Below, in pieces: positions 9,584 to 21,030 of a stretch of DNA of 64,000 nucleotides. The position numbers and the translations under genes were made by a program. The DNA lies in contig NZ_FOBL01000001.1 of NCBI RefSeq assembly GCF_900109825.1, positions 154,822 through 218,821 of the forward strand, given 5' to 3'. The notes beneath the pieces are model-generated. The model made no database searches. It had not been told where the DNA came from and saw only the letters and a list, made by a program, of their open reading frames with translations. The stretch's first letter is position 1. Every line of letters starts with the position of its first letter. This DNA comes from Alkalibacterium putridalgicola (GTDB lineage Bacteria; Bacillota; Bacilli; Lactobacillales; Carnobacteriaceae_A).

Positions 9584-10936
9584 TTATCCTTCCATTAATA
9601 ATAACTCAGGATCTGCCAACAGACGTTTTAATTCGTTCATGGCTTTTTGACCTGTTGCACCGTCAATAACACGATGATCGAACACTAACGACAATGCCAA
9701 CATTGGAGCAGCAACGACTTCTCCTTCGTCATTTACGATTGCTTTTTTAGCGATACGTCCAACACCTAAAATAGCGACTTCTGGATGGTTGATGATCGGC
9801 GTGAACCAACCGCCGCCTACTGAACCAATATTAGAAATTGAAATCGATCCGTCTGCCATATCACTTGATTTCAATTTGCCTTCATGTGCTTTAGCGCCTA
9901 GTTCTGAAATTTCAGAAGCGATGTTGAACATTGATTTCTTATCAGCATCTGAAACAACCGGAACATAAAGTCCTTGATCAGTATCCGCAGCAATACCGAT
10001 GTTGAAGTAGTTTTTGTAAACAACTTCATCAGTCGTATCATCGATAGATGAGTTAAGTGCCGGGAATTTCTTCATGACAGCGATGATCGCTTTAACAACA
10101 TATGGCAAGAAAGTCAATTTAACATCTTGCTCAGCTGCAATCGTCTTGAATTTCGTACGGTGTGCCATCAATTTCGTTACATCTACTTCATCAAACAATG
10201 ATACAGATGGAATCGTCAAGCTGCTGTTGACCATTGCTTTTGAAATTGCTTTACGGGTCGTTGACATTTTTTCTCTGGTTTCTTCATCAGAACGACCAGA
10301 TTTAAATGGTTTGACATTAGTGGAAACCGCAGAAGTCGTTCCTTTAGCTTCACTCTGTGAGCTATCTTCAGTAGCAGCTGTTTCTTGAGAAGCTGCAGCT
10401 TGTCCGCCACCTTGAAGGAAGTTATCGATATCGTCGCGTGTCGTACGCCCGCCTTTGCCTGATGCTTCTACAAGGCTGATATCAACATCTTTTTCACGTG
10501 CATACTGTCTGACAGACGGCATGGCAAGAACGCGTTTGTTAGAATCAGCAGTCTTAACAACATCATCAGAAACACTTGCTTCTGATTGCGCCGGATCTGT
10601 TTTTTCAGCGCCGGCTTTAGCTTCTTCAGACGATACTTCTGATTTAGCAGCTGTTTCTTCTGCTGCTTCTTCTGAATCCTCACTGTCACCTTCGTGTCCT
10701 TCAGCATCGATCTCAACAATAGGATCACCTACAGAAGCGACTGTTCCTGGTTCTACCAAGAATTTCTTGATCGTTCCATCTACTGGAGAGGCTAGTTCCT
10801 CAACTGATTTATCGTTTTGGATTTCAGCAATAGAATCGCCTTCTTCAATGGTGTCTCCTTCAGAAACTAACCAGCTGACGATTTCTCCTTCAGCCATGCC
10901 TTCCCCGACATCAGGGAGTTTAAATGTAAAAGCCAT
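9584..10936 (-). CDS. pdhC: Dihydrolipoamide acetyltransferase (E2 of PDH)
   Basis: Core scaffold of the pyruvate dehydrogenase complex; moves acetyl groups from E1 through lipoamide to CoA. One lipoyl domain lies at the N-terminus, with the lipoylated lysine in QNDKSVEEL (about Lys43). Then come a long Ala/Glu/Ser-rich flexible linker (about 85-130), the E1/E3-binding domain (from [14 protein letters not shown]), a second linker, and the catalytic domain ending in the active-site DHRVIDG. Length 450 is normal for a single-lipoyl E2. Opposite-strand frames here come from its Ala-rich linker and are not genes. Confidence 0.97.
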   Translation of the reverse strand: MAFTFKLPDVGEGMAEGEIVSWLVSEGDTIEEGDSIAEIQNDKSVEELASPVDGTIKKFLVEPGTVASVGDPIVEIDAEGHEGDSEDSEEAAEETAAKSEVSSEEAKAGAEKTDPAQSEASVSDDVVKTADSNKRVLAMPSVRQYAREKDVDISLVEASGKGGRTTRDDIDNFLQGGGQAAASQETAATEDSSQSEAKGTTSAVSTNVKPFKSGRSDEETREKMSTTRKAISKAMVNSSLTIPSVSLFDEVDVTKLMAHRTKFKTIAAEQDVKLTFLPYVVKAIIAVMKKFPALNSSIDDTTDEVVYKNYFNIGIAADTDQGLYVPVVSDADKKSMFNIASEISELGAKAHEGKLKSSDMADGSISISNIGSVGGGWFTPIINHPEVAILGVGRIAKKAIVNDEGEVVAAPMLALSLVFDHRVIDGATGQKAMNELKRLLADPELLLMEG

Positions 10937-11006
10937 TGTAATTTTCTTCCCTTCTAAAATGATTTTACTTTGAATGTGTTCATTCAGTACTGACAGTTAA
11001 CGTTAA

Positions 11007-11984
11007 TTAAAATTCAACTGTTTCTTTGATTGCTGCAGTAATATCTTTAGCGTTTGGTAACCAGGTGTTCTCGATTTGACCAAATGGATATACCGTATCA
11101 GGGGCAGAAACGAAGCCGATAGGTGCTTCTAATGAAAGAATAGCACGCTGAGAAACTTCAGAAATAACAGTGTTTCCGACACCGGCCTGACGTTGAGCTT
11201 CCTGAACCATAACCATACGGCCAGTTTTTTCAACAGATTTAACTACTGTTTCATAATCAACTGGTGAGACTGTGCGCAGGTCAAGCACTTCAACTGATAC
11301 ATTGTCTTTTTCCAGCTGTTCTGCAGCTTTAAGTGCTTCACGTACCATATAACCGTAGGCTACTACAGTAACGTCAGAACCTTCTTTAGCAACTCCCGCT
11401 TTTCCTAGAGGGACCGTGTACTGTTCTTCAGGAACTTCATCACGGAATGAACGGTATAATTTCATGTGTTCAAGAAATACAACAGGATCTTCATCGCGGA
11501 TAGCTGAAGTTAGCAACCCTTTAGCATCGTATGGGTTTGAAGGGATAACGACTTTAAGTCCTGGTGACTGAGCCATCAAACCTTCTAAACTGTCTGCGTG
11601 CATTTCTGGTGTGTGAACACCGCCACCAAATGGTGAACGAACTACGGCTGGCAAGTTTAATTTGCCGCCTGTACGGTAACGTGTACGCGCCATTTGACCA
11701 ACAATTGAATCCATGACTTCGAAAACGAATCCGAAGAACTGGATTTCCATTACTGGACGGAAGCCTTGAACAGCTAAACCAAATGCCATACCGCCGATTC
11801 CAGATTCAGCAAGCGGAGTGTCATTGACACGGTCTTCACCGTGTTTATCAAAAAGACCTTGAGTCGCACGGAAAACACCGCCGTTTTTACCTACGTCTTC
11901 ACCGAATACCAGGACTTTTTCATCACGAGCCATTTCTTGATCTAAGGCTTCCGTGATCGCTTGAATCATTGTAAGATTCGCCAT
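11007..11984 (-). CDS. pdhB: Pyruvate dehydrogenase E1 beta subunit
   Basis: Beta subunit of the thiamine-diphosphate-dependent E1 that decarboxylates pyruvate and reductively acetylates lipoamide. The 325-residue product contains the transketolase-like pyrimidine-binding domain ([18 protein letters not shown] near residues 27-44) and the C-terminal transketolase domain ending near [17 protein letters not shown]. It is 2 bases downstream of pdhA, so the two subunits are probably translationally coupled. Confidence 0.96.
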   Translation of the reverse strand: MANLTMIQAITEALDQEMARDEKVLVFGEDVGKNGGVFRATQGLFDKHGEDRVNDTPLAESGIGGMAFGLAVQGFRPVMEIQFFGFVFEVMDSIVGQMARTRYRTGGKLNLPAVVRSPFGGGVHTPEMHADSLEGLMAQSPGLKVVIPSNPYDAKGLLTSAIRDEDPVVFLEHMKLYRSFRDEVPEEQYTVPLGKAGVAKEGSDVTVVAYGYMVREALKAAEQLEKDNVSVEVLDLRTVSPVDYETVVKSVEKTGRMVMVQEAQRQAGVGNTVISEVSQRAILSLEAPIGFVSAPDTVYPFGQIENTWLPNAKDITAAIKETVEF

Positions 11985-11986
11985 GA

Positions 11987-13538
<1,552 letters not shown>

Positions 13539-14111
13539 ATGTTGACCATGAATGATGTTATACGTGAAGGCCACCCTACTTTACGTAAAGTAGCGGGTAA
13601 AATGACTCTTCCCTTGACTGATGAAGAAAAAGATTTGGCAGATAAAATGTTGGAATTTTTAAAGAACAGCCAGGACCCTGAAACAGCTGAAAAATATGAA
13701 TTACGACCAGGAGTCGGTATAGCGGCTCCGCAAGTAAATGTTTCCAAGCGCATGATCGCCGTTCATGTTCCTTCTGATGATCCCGAAGAGTCTGAACCCG
13801 AATTCAGCGGGGTATTGATCAACCCAAAGATCGTCAGTCATTCTGTTCAGCAGACTTGCCTGTCAGAAGGAGAAGGATGCTTGTCTGTGGACCGGGAAGT
13901 GCCGGGATATGTCCCCAGACATAAACGTATCAAAGTTGAATATGTCGATATTGACGGCAACACACAGAAAAAACGTTTGAAGAACTTTCCTGCCATTGTG
14001 GTTCAACATGAAATTGACCACTTGAACGGCGTCATGTTTTATGACCACATCGATCCAGATAACCCTTTAGCCCTCCCTGATGATTTGGAAGTATTAGGAT
14101 CAGCAGAATAG
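13539..14111 (+). CDS. def: Peptide deformylase
   Basis: Fe2+-dependent hydrolase that removes the formyl group from nascent protein N-termini. The three family motifs are present in order: [15 protein letters not shown] and QHEIDHLNG, giving the Cys/His/His metal site and the catalytic Glu. The frame is open from 13479, but AAGGAGG ends 8 bases before the ATG at 13539, so I predict 190 residues, typical of the longer Gram-positive (type II) enzymes. It stands alone on the plus strand and ends at a strong terminator. Confidence 0.95.
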   Translation: MLTMNDVIREGHPTLRKVAGKMTLPLTDEEKDLADKMLEFLKNSQDPETAEKYELRPGVGIAAPQVNVSKRMIAVHVPSDDPEESEPEFSGVLINPKIVSHSVQQTCLSEGEGCLSVDREVPGYVPRHKRIKVEYVDIDGNTQKKRLKNFPAIVVQHEIDHLNGVMFYDHIDPDNPLALPDDLEVLGSAE

Positions 14112-14162
14112 TACAATTTACTCCTGTATAGTCTCTGCTTGCTAATCTATCAATATTCGTTA

Positions 14163-14221
14163 AAAAACCGCGTTCCCGGTTCAGCATGTAGTATGCATGC
14201 TGAACCGGGAACGCGGTTTTT
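14163..14221. terminator. Bidirectional terminator between def and the DUF1576 gene
   Basis: Very long hairpin: the 21-bp arms starting CCGCGTTCCCGG are perfectly complementary, and flanking A5/T5 extend the pairing to about 26 bp around a short loop. T-runs on both strands serve the convergent genes on either side. Confidence 0.93.
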
Positions 14222-14258
14222 GTCTACCTTTCTTATCCCAGTTATTCTGGTTCTCTAA

Positions 14259-15593
14259 TTATGACTCGCCTTTCATCTCATCTGCTGGATCCACTGGTTC
14301 TCGAAGTTCCTTCCTTTTTTCCTTATGATAATGGAAAGCCTCCAATATGGGAATCATTATTGCTGCAACGAATCCCCCAGAAAAGCCATTATTATAAAGA
14401 TTTATCCCGCCATGAAGAGTGTCTGTATTACTTACAATACTTAAATGGAACGCTCCAGCTAACATACCGATCACTACGCCATATCTTCCAGCTATCGGGG
14501 CAATGGTTGTTCCAAACAACCCTGCAGTGACTACTCCTGTTAAACTCATGTCATAATTGTTCAAATATCCCATCAAAGTCACTCCTATAAGGATAGGTAT
14601 GACATTTCTGATATGTTTACCAAAAGCTCCAAAACCGACCACAGTTAAGATACCACCTATAACTGGTCCATTTAATTCTCCGCCATGAAACAGAACATAG
14701 CCCAGGGATAGATATCCTAGTAATGACATATTGATCAAAGTAATGCTAAAACCATTCAGATCAAGAAAATCAGTTGAAAGCTGACCGGAATGTTGCAGCA
14801 GTTCTCCGTATCCCTTTAACGTCCAATGATTAAAGTGAAGCCCAGTGATCATCATAATTGAGAATAAAACAAGAAAAATGATGATGAAAGGTTCATTATG
14901 ACCGGATGATAAGAGCGATACCGGCTCTACTTCTCTCCCTGTGCTACGAATAATAGAAACGAATAAGGTACCTATAACACCGCATGTAAATCCTATATTA
15001 TAAACACTAAAGCCCTTAGTAAATTTAACGATATGATGAGCTAAAGGAGGAATAATAAAGCCGGCAATAAAGCCGGCTAGGTATCCGTAGAAGATACCGG
15101 ACAACAAGGATAGACCGATATTAAATGAGATCTCACTAACAAGTGGGCCTAAAGCAGTACCAAACAATGCAGCAAGTAATGAATGTTCAGCCGGTGCTTT
15201 AGTTGACCATGCATATGCAAAAGCACCTAAAACTATCGGCGTAGAGTTATAAAGATTCTTACCAAAAAAGGAAAAAGCAGCAACTGTTAATACGCCGGCA
15301 ATGACAGCTCCATTGATCCTTGCCTTTGACATTTTAATGATCAATATTGAATGAGCTGTTAATATTGCTGAATTGAAAAGTGTTGCTCCGACGTTTGATA
15401 TAGCAAAATAATCTGTTACTAAATTTGAAGGAGACAGGAGTATAACGATTTGCCCTTCCAGTATTTCCTCCGGTGAATTAAATAGAAAAGCCAGAATAGC
15501 GAAAAAGAAAGCAATAAACCAAAAAAATCCATATTTTAATGTTTGAGAAGCCGTTGTAAATTCTATTTGAGATGATTTATTTTCTAAGTTCAT
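14259..15593 (-). CDS. DUF1576 integral membrane protein with internal duplication
   Basis: Polytopic membrane protein of about 444 residues and roughly 12 hydrophobic segments; I assign it to the DUF1576 family, function unknown. The two halves repeat each other: INGAVIAGVLTVAAFSFFGK in the first half matches LNGPVIGGILTVVGFGAFGK in the second, and LFGTALGPLV matches LFGTTIAPIA. This gives a two-fold pseudosymmetric fold like many transporters. The frame opens with TTG, but AAAGGAG fits the ATG at 15593. It is monocistronic, converging on def. Transport is a guess from architecture only. Confidence 0.7.
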   Translation of the reverse strand: MNLENKSSQIEFTTASQTLKYGFFWFIAFFFAILAFLFNSPEEILEGQIVILLSPSNLVTDYFAISNVGATLFNSAILTAHSILIIKMSKARINGAVIAGVLTVAAFSFFGKNLYNSTPIVLGAFAYAWSTKAPAEHSLLAALFGTALGPLVSEISFNIGLSLLSGIFYGYLAGFIAGFIIPPLAHHIVKFTKGFSVYNIGFTCGVIGTLFVSIIRSTGREVEPVSLLSSGHNEPFIIIFLVLFSIMMITGLHFNHWTLKGYGELLQHSGQLSTDFLDLNGFSITLINMSLLGYLSLGYVLFHGGELNGPVIGGILTVVGFGAFGKHIRNVIPILIGVTLMGYLNNYDMSLTGVVTAGLFGTTIAPIAGRYGVVIGMLAGAFHLSIVSNTDTLHGGINLYNNGFSGGFVAAIMIPILEAFHYHKEKRKELREPVDPADEMKGES

Positions 15594-15981
15594 CAAGTCC
15601 TCTCCTTTTGTAGATATTTAAAATAATGTCGTATACTAATATACCACTTTTCAATAGATGAAGATAGTTTTTTTATCAATCTAATAGAAATATTCATTTA
15701 AAAGTGGTTATGGTCATCTGAATTTTCAGCAACCATTCTAGAGGGGAGCTCAACATAGTAATAATTTTCCGATTATGTTTAGTTATATCTTAGCATAGCT
15801 CTGTGCTGAAAGGAATACTGTTCAACAACAAAATACCACACTAGAATTTCAAATTAAGTAAAATGTGTGTAGATTCTGCATAGTAACAGGAAATCTTTAC
15901 CTTGGCTTAACTTTAAAAAATCTAAAATTGACTTTTATGCTTTAACTTTAAGGCATATCTTTTAGTTCTCTGATTTTAAGT
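15594..15981. other. AT-rich non-coding interval with small repeats
   Basis: 388 bases with no gene I can support. It holds a 9-bp inverted repeat ACCACTTTT (15643-15651) / AAAAGTGGT (15700-15708) upstream of the DUF1576 gene. Nearer the small gene are three spaced copies of a TTAACTTTAA-like decamer (about 15907, 15941 and 15982, the last overlapping the end of the small gene). Function not evident. Confidence 0.5.
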
Positions 15982-16125
15982 TTAACTTTTAATTTTATGT
16001 TGCTTCTTGTACTTATCAACGGGATAAATCACCTTGGTTACATCGGCGATTCGAAGTGACTCTTTACTATTCTTATGTTTTTCCATAAGTGCTTTCAGTT
16101 CAGTTACCTGTCTATCTGTCAGCAT
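15982..16125 (-). CDS. Small unrecognised protein, 47 residues
   Basis: Short open frame, translated by hand, starting MLTDRQVTELKALMEKHKNS and ending KYKKQHKIKS. Support for a real gene: a GGAGG Shine-Dalgarno 7 bases before the ATG, and a near-consensus promoter (TTGAAA-17-TATAAT) 40 bases upstream. The product is Lys-rich and basic, probably soluble, with a predicted helical first half; no membrane segment. I do not recognise the family. A cre-like 14-mer overlaps the -35 box, hinting at carbon-catabolite control. It is isolated between the DUF1576 gene and tRNA-Ala. Confidence 0.55.
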   Translation of the reverse strand: MLTDRQVTELKALMEKHKNSKESLRIADVTKVIYPVDKYKKQHKIKS

Positions 16126-16163
16126 TTCATCGCCTCCATTCTCATATTTCACTGTAAGTGTAG

Positions 16164-16192
16164 ATTATATACTAAAAATGTAAGCGTTTCAA
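16164..16192 (-). promoter_or_regulatory. Strong sigma-A promoter of the 47-residue gene, with cre-like site
   Basis: On the minus strand TTGAAA (16187-16192) is separated by exactly 17 bases from TATAAT (16164-16169). The plus-strand 14-mer TGTAAGCGTTTCAA at 16179-16192 covers the -35 box and matches 12 of 14 positions of the CcpA cre consensus TGWAANCGNTNWCA. Confidence 0.65.
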
Positions 16193-16320
16193 TAAATATA
16201 TTTGAAACTTTAATTCAATTACCGGTACTTCGCGATTGTACCTTATCTTCTAGTGAAGTCGTCTGTTAATTCCAGCTGCACCGACTGTGATCGAATACTA
16301 ATAAGCTGTCGGAATAAAAA

Positions 16321-16370
16321 AAGAACTGCAGAACAAAACACAAAAACGTGTGTTTTGTTCTGCAGTTCTT
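16321..16370 (-). terminator. Terminator after tRNA-Ala
   Basis: Perfect 22-bp inverted repeat beginning AAGAACTGCAGAACAAAA around a short AAAACG loop, directly downstream of the tRNA. Confidence 0.88.
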
Positions 16371-16379
16371 AAAAAATTA

Positions 16380-16452
16380 TGGAGATAAGCGGGCTCGAAC
16401 CGCTGACCTCTTCGCTGCCAGCGAAGCGCTCTCCCAACTGAGCTATACCCCC
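16380..16452 (-). tRNA. tRNA-Ala (anticodon GGC)
   Basis: 73-nt cloverleaf read by eye on the minus strand: 5' GGGGGTA acceptor pairs with TATCTCC (with G-T wobbles), the D arm is GCTC...GAGC, the anticodon arm CTTCG-CTGGCAG-CGAAG gives anticodon GGC, and the T arm is AGCGG-TTCGAGC-CCGCT. Discriminator A73 is as expected for alanine. The 3' CCA is not encoded. It reads GCC (and GCU) codons. Confidence 0.95.
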
Positions 16453-16471
16453 AAAAAGAATGTCCTTTTAT

Positions 16472-16500
16472 ATTATTACTTATTTCAATCTATTTGTCCA
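16472..16500 (-). promoter_or_regulatory. tRNA-Ala promoter
   Basis: On the minus strand TGGACA (16495-16500) and AATAAT (16472-16477), each one mismatch from consensus, are separated by 17 bases. The -10 ends 19 bases before the mature tRNA 5' end. Confidence 0.7.
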
Positions 16501-16555
16501 GAGTAAATTTTATTTTGAACATTCTTTTTTTGATTTATTTATATTGGCAACTTTA

Positions 16556-17335
16556 TTATTTAATGTACTTCATTTTACGTAAAGCACTGGGAATGCCATT
16601 ATTCTCATTAGATTCTGTTACACTATCTGCAACATCTTTTACTTCTTTTTCTGCATTTCCCATAGCAATTCCTGTACCTACATGTCTGATCATTTCAATA
16701 TCATTCATGCCATCACCGAAAGCTATGACATCGTTCAGATTTATCCCCATATGATTAGCTAATATCTTTATAGTCAGATATTTCGATCCGTCTGCAGGTA
16801 ACACGTCTATCCCCTCTTTATACCAGCGTACAAATCTGAAATGACTGAACTTATCAGCGTAAATATCCATTTCTTCTTCAGAAATAAATAACAGACACTG
16901 AACAAGCGGATTTTTCTTGTAAAATTCTTTGTCATAAGCTGGAACATCAAAGCCTACAAATGTCATACCGTTTGTCATACGTTTACCGGGCACTTCATTC
17001 CTGCGTCTTAAATCATCTATTGTTTCATAGACCAGTTGGTGGTCATGTGCATCGGCAATGTCAATCAACTTTTCCAAATCCTCTTCATTTAGAAAATTTG
17101 TATAAATAGCTTCATCTTTATAGTATGCCGCCGCACCGTTACATACGATGTAACTGGAAATCCCTAATTCCTCAATGACTTCTTTCGCCATCGTACGATT
17201 CCTTCCGGTCGCTATTGCAACTTCATGTGATTCGCTTAACTCTTTGATCGCCTGCTTCGTTTCTAACGGGATGGACTTGCTATTATCCAGGACAGTTCCA
17301 TCGATATCAAATATAAAAAGCTTTTTATTTTCCAA
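16556..17335 (-). CDS. Cof-type HAD-superfamily phosphatase
   Basis: Cytoplasmic HAD phosphatase of the Cof/YcsE type with a C2 cap; such enzymes dephosphorylate sugar phosphates, FMN or pyridoxal phosphate. The nucleophile motif FIFDIDGT lies near the N-terminus and the metal-binding motif AFGDGMNDIEM near the C-terminus. The frame is open from a GTG at 17353, but AAGGAG sits 9 bases before the TTG at 17335, giving 259 residues. Substrate cannot be predicted. Confidence 0.87.
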   Translation of the reverse strand: MENKKLFIFDIDGTVLDNSKSIPLETKQAIKELSESHEVAIATGRNRTMAKEVIEELGISSYIVCNGAAAYYKDEAIYTNFLNEEDLEKLIDIADAHDHQLVYETIDDLRRRNEVPGKRMTNGMTFVGFDVPAYDKEFYKKNPLVQCLLFISEEEMDIYADKFSHFRFVRWYKEGIDVLPADGSKYLTIKILANHMGINLNDVIAFGDGMNDIEMIRHVGTGIAMGNAEKEVKDVADSVTESNENNGIPSALRKMKYIK

Positions 17336-17610
17336 TGCCAGACACTCCTTCACTATACATACACGTTCTACTATATCTAAATTTCCGGCAAACTACAATC
17401 CGATTTTTCTGATTTGTTCTCCTATATGCTGTTTTCCTTATTCTATACTTATTATTTTTAGTATGGTAGAATAATTATAACAGTGGTTTCTTACACCACG
17501 CACCGAGCGGAGATTATCAAAATAGGTTTCCCTTTTTAATTTACTATATATCACAGTTAGGCAAAGTAAGATTTTTAATAGATCAATAATTATGACAAGG
17601 GAGTTATATA

Positions 17611-19281
17611 ATGAAACCAAATATAAAAAACAACGAAACGGCCATCTTTGCATTAGGCGGCTTAAACGAGATAGGTAAAAATACCTATGCTATACAATTT
17701 CAAGATGAAATCATCTTGATCGATGCCGGAATCAAGTTTCCGGAAGATGATCTGCTGGGAATCGATTATGTTATACCTGATTACTCTTATCTGGTAGAAA
17801 ATAAGGATAAGATCCAGGGACTCTTCATCACTCATGGACATGAAGACCATGTAGGTGGAACGCCTTATCTGTTGAGAGAACTCAATATTCCTATATATGC
17901 AGGAAAACTGGCACTTGCTTTGATCAGAAACAAATTAAGCGAACACCATCTGCTCCGTTCAGCAACCCTGCACGAGATAAATGAAGACACTGTAATCAAG
18001 TTCAGAAAGACTCAGGTATCTTTCTTCAGAACCACCCATAGTGTTCCTGAAGCTTACGGCATCGTTGTTAAAACACCAAATGGAAACATTGTAGAAACAG
18101 GAGACTTTAAATTCGATTTCACATCCGTGGGAGAACCTGCCAACCTGCATAAGATGGCTCGTATCGGCGAAGAAGGCGTGCTCGCCTTACTGTCAGACAG
18201 TACAAATGCTGAGATCCCCAACTTCACAAAATCCGAGAAAGTAGTCGGTGACTCGATCAGGAGCTTATTCAAAAAAATCGACGGGCGTATCATCTTTGCT
18301 ACTTTTGCCTCAAATATTTCAAGAGTCCAGCAAGCCATTGAGGCGGCAAACAAAACAGGGCGCAAAATTGCCGTGTTTGGGCGCAGCATGGTCAACAATT
18401 TGGAAACAGGTAAAGAGTTAGGATATATTCAGGCAGATGAAGGAACATTTATCCATCCGAATGAAATAAAGAATTATAAAGCAAATGAAGTTCTGATTTT
18501 ATGTACTGGGTCTCAGGGAGAACCGATGGCAGCCTTGAGCAGAATTGCAAACGGTACACACAGACAAATTTCTATTCAGCCTGGAGATAACGTTATCTTT
18601 TCAAGCTCTCCTATTCCAGGCAATACAATGAGCGTCAACCGTGTCATTAATCAATTGCTTGAAGCTGGAGCAAACGTTATTCATGGTAAAATAAATAACA
18701 TCCACACATCCGGTCATGGTGGCCAGCAGGAACAGAAATTAATGCTGCAGCTTATGAAGCCAAAATACTTTGTCCCTATTCATGGAGAACATCGTATGCA
18801 GCGTATCCACGCCCAGCTTGCTCAGCAAACTGGTGTACCAAAAGACAACTGTTTCATACTGGATAATGGAGATATCCTTGCTTTCACCGAAGACACCGCC
18901 AGACGCGCAGGTGAAATTGAAGCAAGAGATGTTTATGTAGACGGCAGTGGCGTTGGGGATATCGGCAACGTTGTCCTGAGAGACCGTAAGATCCTTTCTG
19001 ATAACGGACTTGTTGTCGTTGTTGCTACGATCGACGCTAAGAAGAAACAGGTTCTCGCCGGTCCCGATATCATTTCCAGAGGATTCATTTATATGAGAGA
19101 ATCTGAAGAACTGATCCAGAAAGCACAAAAAGTTGCTTATGACAGTATTCAGCGCTCATTCAAACATAAACAACTGAATGAATATAAAATGAGAAATGAA
19201 TTGATCGATGACATTAAAGCCTTTCTCTTTGCAGAGACAGAACGTCGTCCCATAATTTTACCCGTCATTTTAACGAACTAA
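17611..19281 (+). CDS. rnjA: Ribonuclease J1
   Basis: Essential 5'-3' exo- and endoribonuclease for mRNA turnover and rRNA maturation, of the metallo-beta-lactamase/beta-CASP family. The zinc site HGHEDH is at residues 75-80, with TGDFKFD and SGHGG further along and a C-terminal tetramerisation domain. At 556 residues and very close to Bacillus RNase J1 as I remember it, J1 is preferred over J2. AAGGGAG precedes the ATG. In Bacillus rpoY (epsilon subunit) lies just upstream; I see no such gene here. It ends at a strong bidirectional terminator. Confidence 0.95.
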   Translation: MKPNIKNNETAIFALGGLNEIGKNTYAIQFQDEIILIDAGIKFPEDDLLGIDYVIPDYSYLVENKDKIQGLFITHGHEDHVGGTPYLLRELNIPIYAGKLALALIRNKLSEHHLLRSATLHEINEDTVIKFRKTQVSFFRTTHSVPEAYGIVVKTPNGNIVETGDFKFDFTSVGEPANLHKMARIGEEGVLALLSDSTNAEIPNFTKSEKVVGDSIRSLFKKIDGRIIFATFASNISRVQQAIEAANKTGRKIAVFGRSMVNNLETGKELGYIQADEGTFIHPNEIKNYKANEVLILCTGSQGEPMAALSRIANGTHRQISIQPGDNVIFSSSPIPGNTMSVNRVINQLLEAGANVIHGKINNIHTSGHGGQQEQKLMLQLMKPKYFVPIHGEHRMQRIHAQLAQQTGVPKDNCFILDNGDILAFTEDTARRAGEIEARDVYVDGSGVGDIGNVVLRDRKILSDNGLVVVVATIDAKKKQVLAGPDIISRGFIYMRESEELIQKAQKVAYDSIQRSFKHKQLNEYKMRNELIDDIKAFLFAETERRPIILPVILTN

Positions 19282-19289
19282 TTGAATTA

Positions 19290-19334
19290 AAAAAGGCTTC
19301 AGCCAAGTGATTACACTTGGCTGAAGCCTTTTTA
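19290..19334. terminator. Bidirectional terminator between rnjA and liaR
   Basis: Perfect hairpin with 20-nt arms (AAAAAGGCTTCAGCCAAGTG and its complement) around an ATTA loop, T-runs on both strands, between convergent genes. Confidence 0.93.
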
Positions 19335-19973
19335 CTATTCATTTTCAACGATATCGTGTCTGAACGCATAAATCGCTACCTGCGTACGGTCTTCCACTTC
19401 CAATTTTGACAAGATATTAGAGACATGTGTTTTCACAGTTTTCAATGTAATAAACAATTCATCCGCGATATCCTGATTAGTGTAGCCCTTGGATATCAGT
19501 TGGACGACTTCGTTTTCACGACTTGTTAGTCTGTCATGCAAGTGTCCTTCATTCTCTTCATGTCTTTTTTCTTCAAGAATGCTCGTCACTTCATCTTCAA
19601 TATAGTATTGTCCATTATAGGTTTCTCTGATCGCCTGAGCTATCTCTGTTGCAGAAGAAGTCTTTAGGATATAACCGCATGCACCGGCTTCCATCGCCGG
19701 ATAGACTTTCTCATCATCAATAAAACTAGTTAAAATAATGATTTTTGCTTCAGGCCACCTCTTCATTATTTCAATAGTGGCTTCGGTTCCATCCATCACT
19801 TCCATAACAAGATCCATTAAAATGATATCCGGCTTTTCTTCTACAGCCAGTTCAACACTTGCCTCTCCATCTGCAGCTTCTGCCACCACTTCAAAATCTT
19901 CCTGAATAGAGAAAAAGGATGACAAGCCTAATCTCACCATTTCATGGTCGTCTACCAGCATCAATCGTATCAC
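19335..19973 (-). CDS. liaR: Response regulator LiaR/VraR
   Basis: DNA-binding response regulator of the cell-envelope stress system LiaFSR (VraTSR). The receiver domain (1-120) has the acidic pair in VDDHEM (about 8-9), phospho-acceptor Asp54 in ILMDLVM, and Thr/Lys switch residues. A NarL/LuxR helix-turn-helix (about 145-205, SRENEVVQLISKGYTNQDIA) follows. Length 212 is normal. It is the last gene of liaF-liaS-liaR, 13 bases after liaS. Confidence 0.92.
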   Translation of the reverse strand: MIRLMLVDDHEMVRLGLSSFFSIQEDFEVVAEAADGEASVELAVEEKPDIILMDLVMEVMDGTEATIEIMKRWPEAKIIILTSFIDDEKVYPAMEAGACGYILKTSSATEIAQAIRETYNGQYYIEDEVTSILEEKRHEENEGHLHDRLTSRENEVVQLISKGYTNQDIADELFITLKTVKTHVSNILSKLEVEDRTQVAIYAFRHDIVENE

Positions 19974-19986
19974 ATGATCACTCTCC

Positions 19987-21030
19987 TCATACTAAAGGTA
20001 CATTTATTTCAATACGTGTCCCAAAGTTTGGAAGAGACACAATTTTAACGCTCCCTCCCATACCTTCTATCCGTTCTTTTATATTATGTAGCCCGTAACT
20101 GCCCGCTTTTTTATTGTTGACATCAAATCCGACACCGTCATCATTCACTCTAAGCTGGATCCCACTGCTGTTTTGTGTTAAATAAACTTCCAGTACTTCC
20201 GCTTTTGCATGTCTCAGAACATTCGACAACAGTTCCTGCAGAATTCTGAAAAAATGATCCTCCATAATAGTGGGCATGACGATTCTTTCTATCTGATAAT
20301 GAATATCCACTTCGATTTTGGACGAGAGTTCTTTCAGCAGCTGTTCTACGCCCTCTTTCAAAGACTTCCCGTCTAGCTGTACCGGTCTAAGATGAAGAAG
20401 CAGCGCACGCATTTCTGTCTGAGAAGCATTGATCGTCTGCTCGACCATCTTCAACTGTTTTATTAAAGATTCAGGACAGTCGCCTGCCTGCTGATTAGCT
20501 GCAGAAAGCATCATGGACGCAGCAAATAACTGCTGAGATACAGAGTCATGCAGTTCTCTAGCAATGCGTTTTCTTTCGCCTTCCAGGATATCGTTTTTTG
20601 TTTCATTATCCAGTGTCTTGGATTCTTCTGCATTTTTCAACGCTTCATCAGCCATGAACATCAATTTTTCATGCAGTTTCAGGAACTGTCTGTCAATATC
20701 CTCATTTATCTGCAACGGCGTATCCAGTGAATACATATTTAGAAAAATCGAGGCAGAGTAATGCCCTTGACTCATCATCCTCAAACCTTCTTCCACTTTT
20801 CTCAGCTTCTTTTTCTCAAATGATCTTAAATAAGAAAGCGTCACGACTGCCAGGATAAACGAAAAGAAAATGAGATAAAAAATTAGAGAAACACCGACAA
20901 TGTTTGCCCTGTAAAGCGCCGTGACCCACTGATATTCAGAAAGGGACAAGAAAATAAACACTGTAATAAAGAGAAGAATAAAAAAGAACAGCAAAAAATA
21001 CTTAAATAAGTGGGACAAGGTCTTTTTCAT
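19987..21030 (-). CDS. liaS: Sensor histidine kinase LiaS/VraS
   Basis: Membrane sensor kinase that phosphorylates LiaR when lipid II-targeting antibiotics damage the envelope. Two N-terminal membrane helices (about 6-28 and 45-68) flank a short external loop. A HAMP-like linker, a HisKA_3 dimerisation domain with the phospho-His in RIARELHDSVSQQ, and a HATPase domain (NVLRHAKAE, NDDGVGFD) follow. The frame is open 29 codons further upstream within liaF, but the ATG at 21030 overlaps the liaF stop as ATGA and starts at the true membrane anchor (MKKTLSHLF), giving 347 residues. Confidence 0.92.
   Translation of the reverse strand: MKKTLSHLFKYFLLFFFILLFITVFIFLSLSEYQWVTALYRANIVGVSLIFYLIFFSFILAVVTLSYLRSFEKKKLRKVEEGLRMMSQGHYSASIFLNMYSLDTPLQINEDIDRQFLKLHEKLMFMADEALKNAEESKTLDNETKNDILEGERKRIARELHDSVSQQLFAASMMLSAANQQAGDCPESLIKQLKMVEQTINASQTEMRALLLHLRPVQLDGKSLKEGVEQLLKELSSKIEVDIHYQIERIVMPTIMEDHFFRILQELLSNVLRHAKAEVLEVYLTQNSSGIQLRVNDDGVGFDVNNKKAGSYGLHNIKERIEGMGGSVKIVSLPNFGTRIEINVPLV

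Noticed and set aside
10455..10973. Plus-strand open frame of 172 codons opposite pdhC
   Set aside because: It mirrors the Ala/Ser/Glu-rich linker of the E2 gene, is low in complexity and has no start signal.
17354..17610. Expected rpoY gene upstream of rnjA
   Set aside because: No frame of suitable length or sequence is present; the interval seems to hold only promoters and leader.
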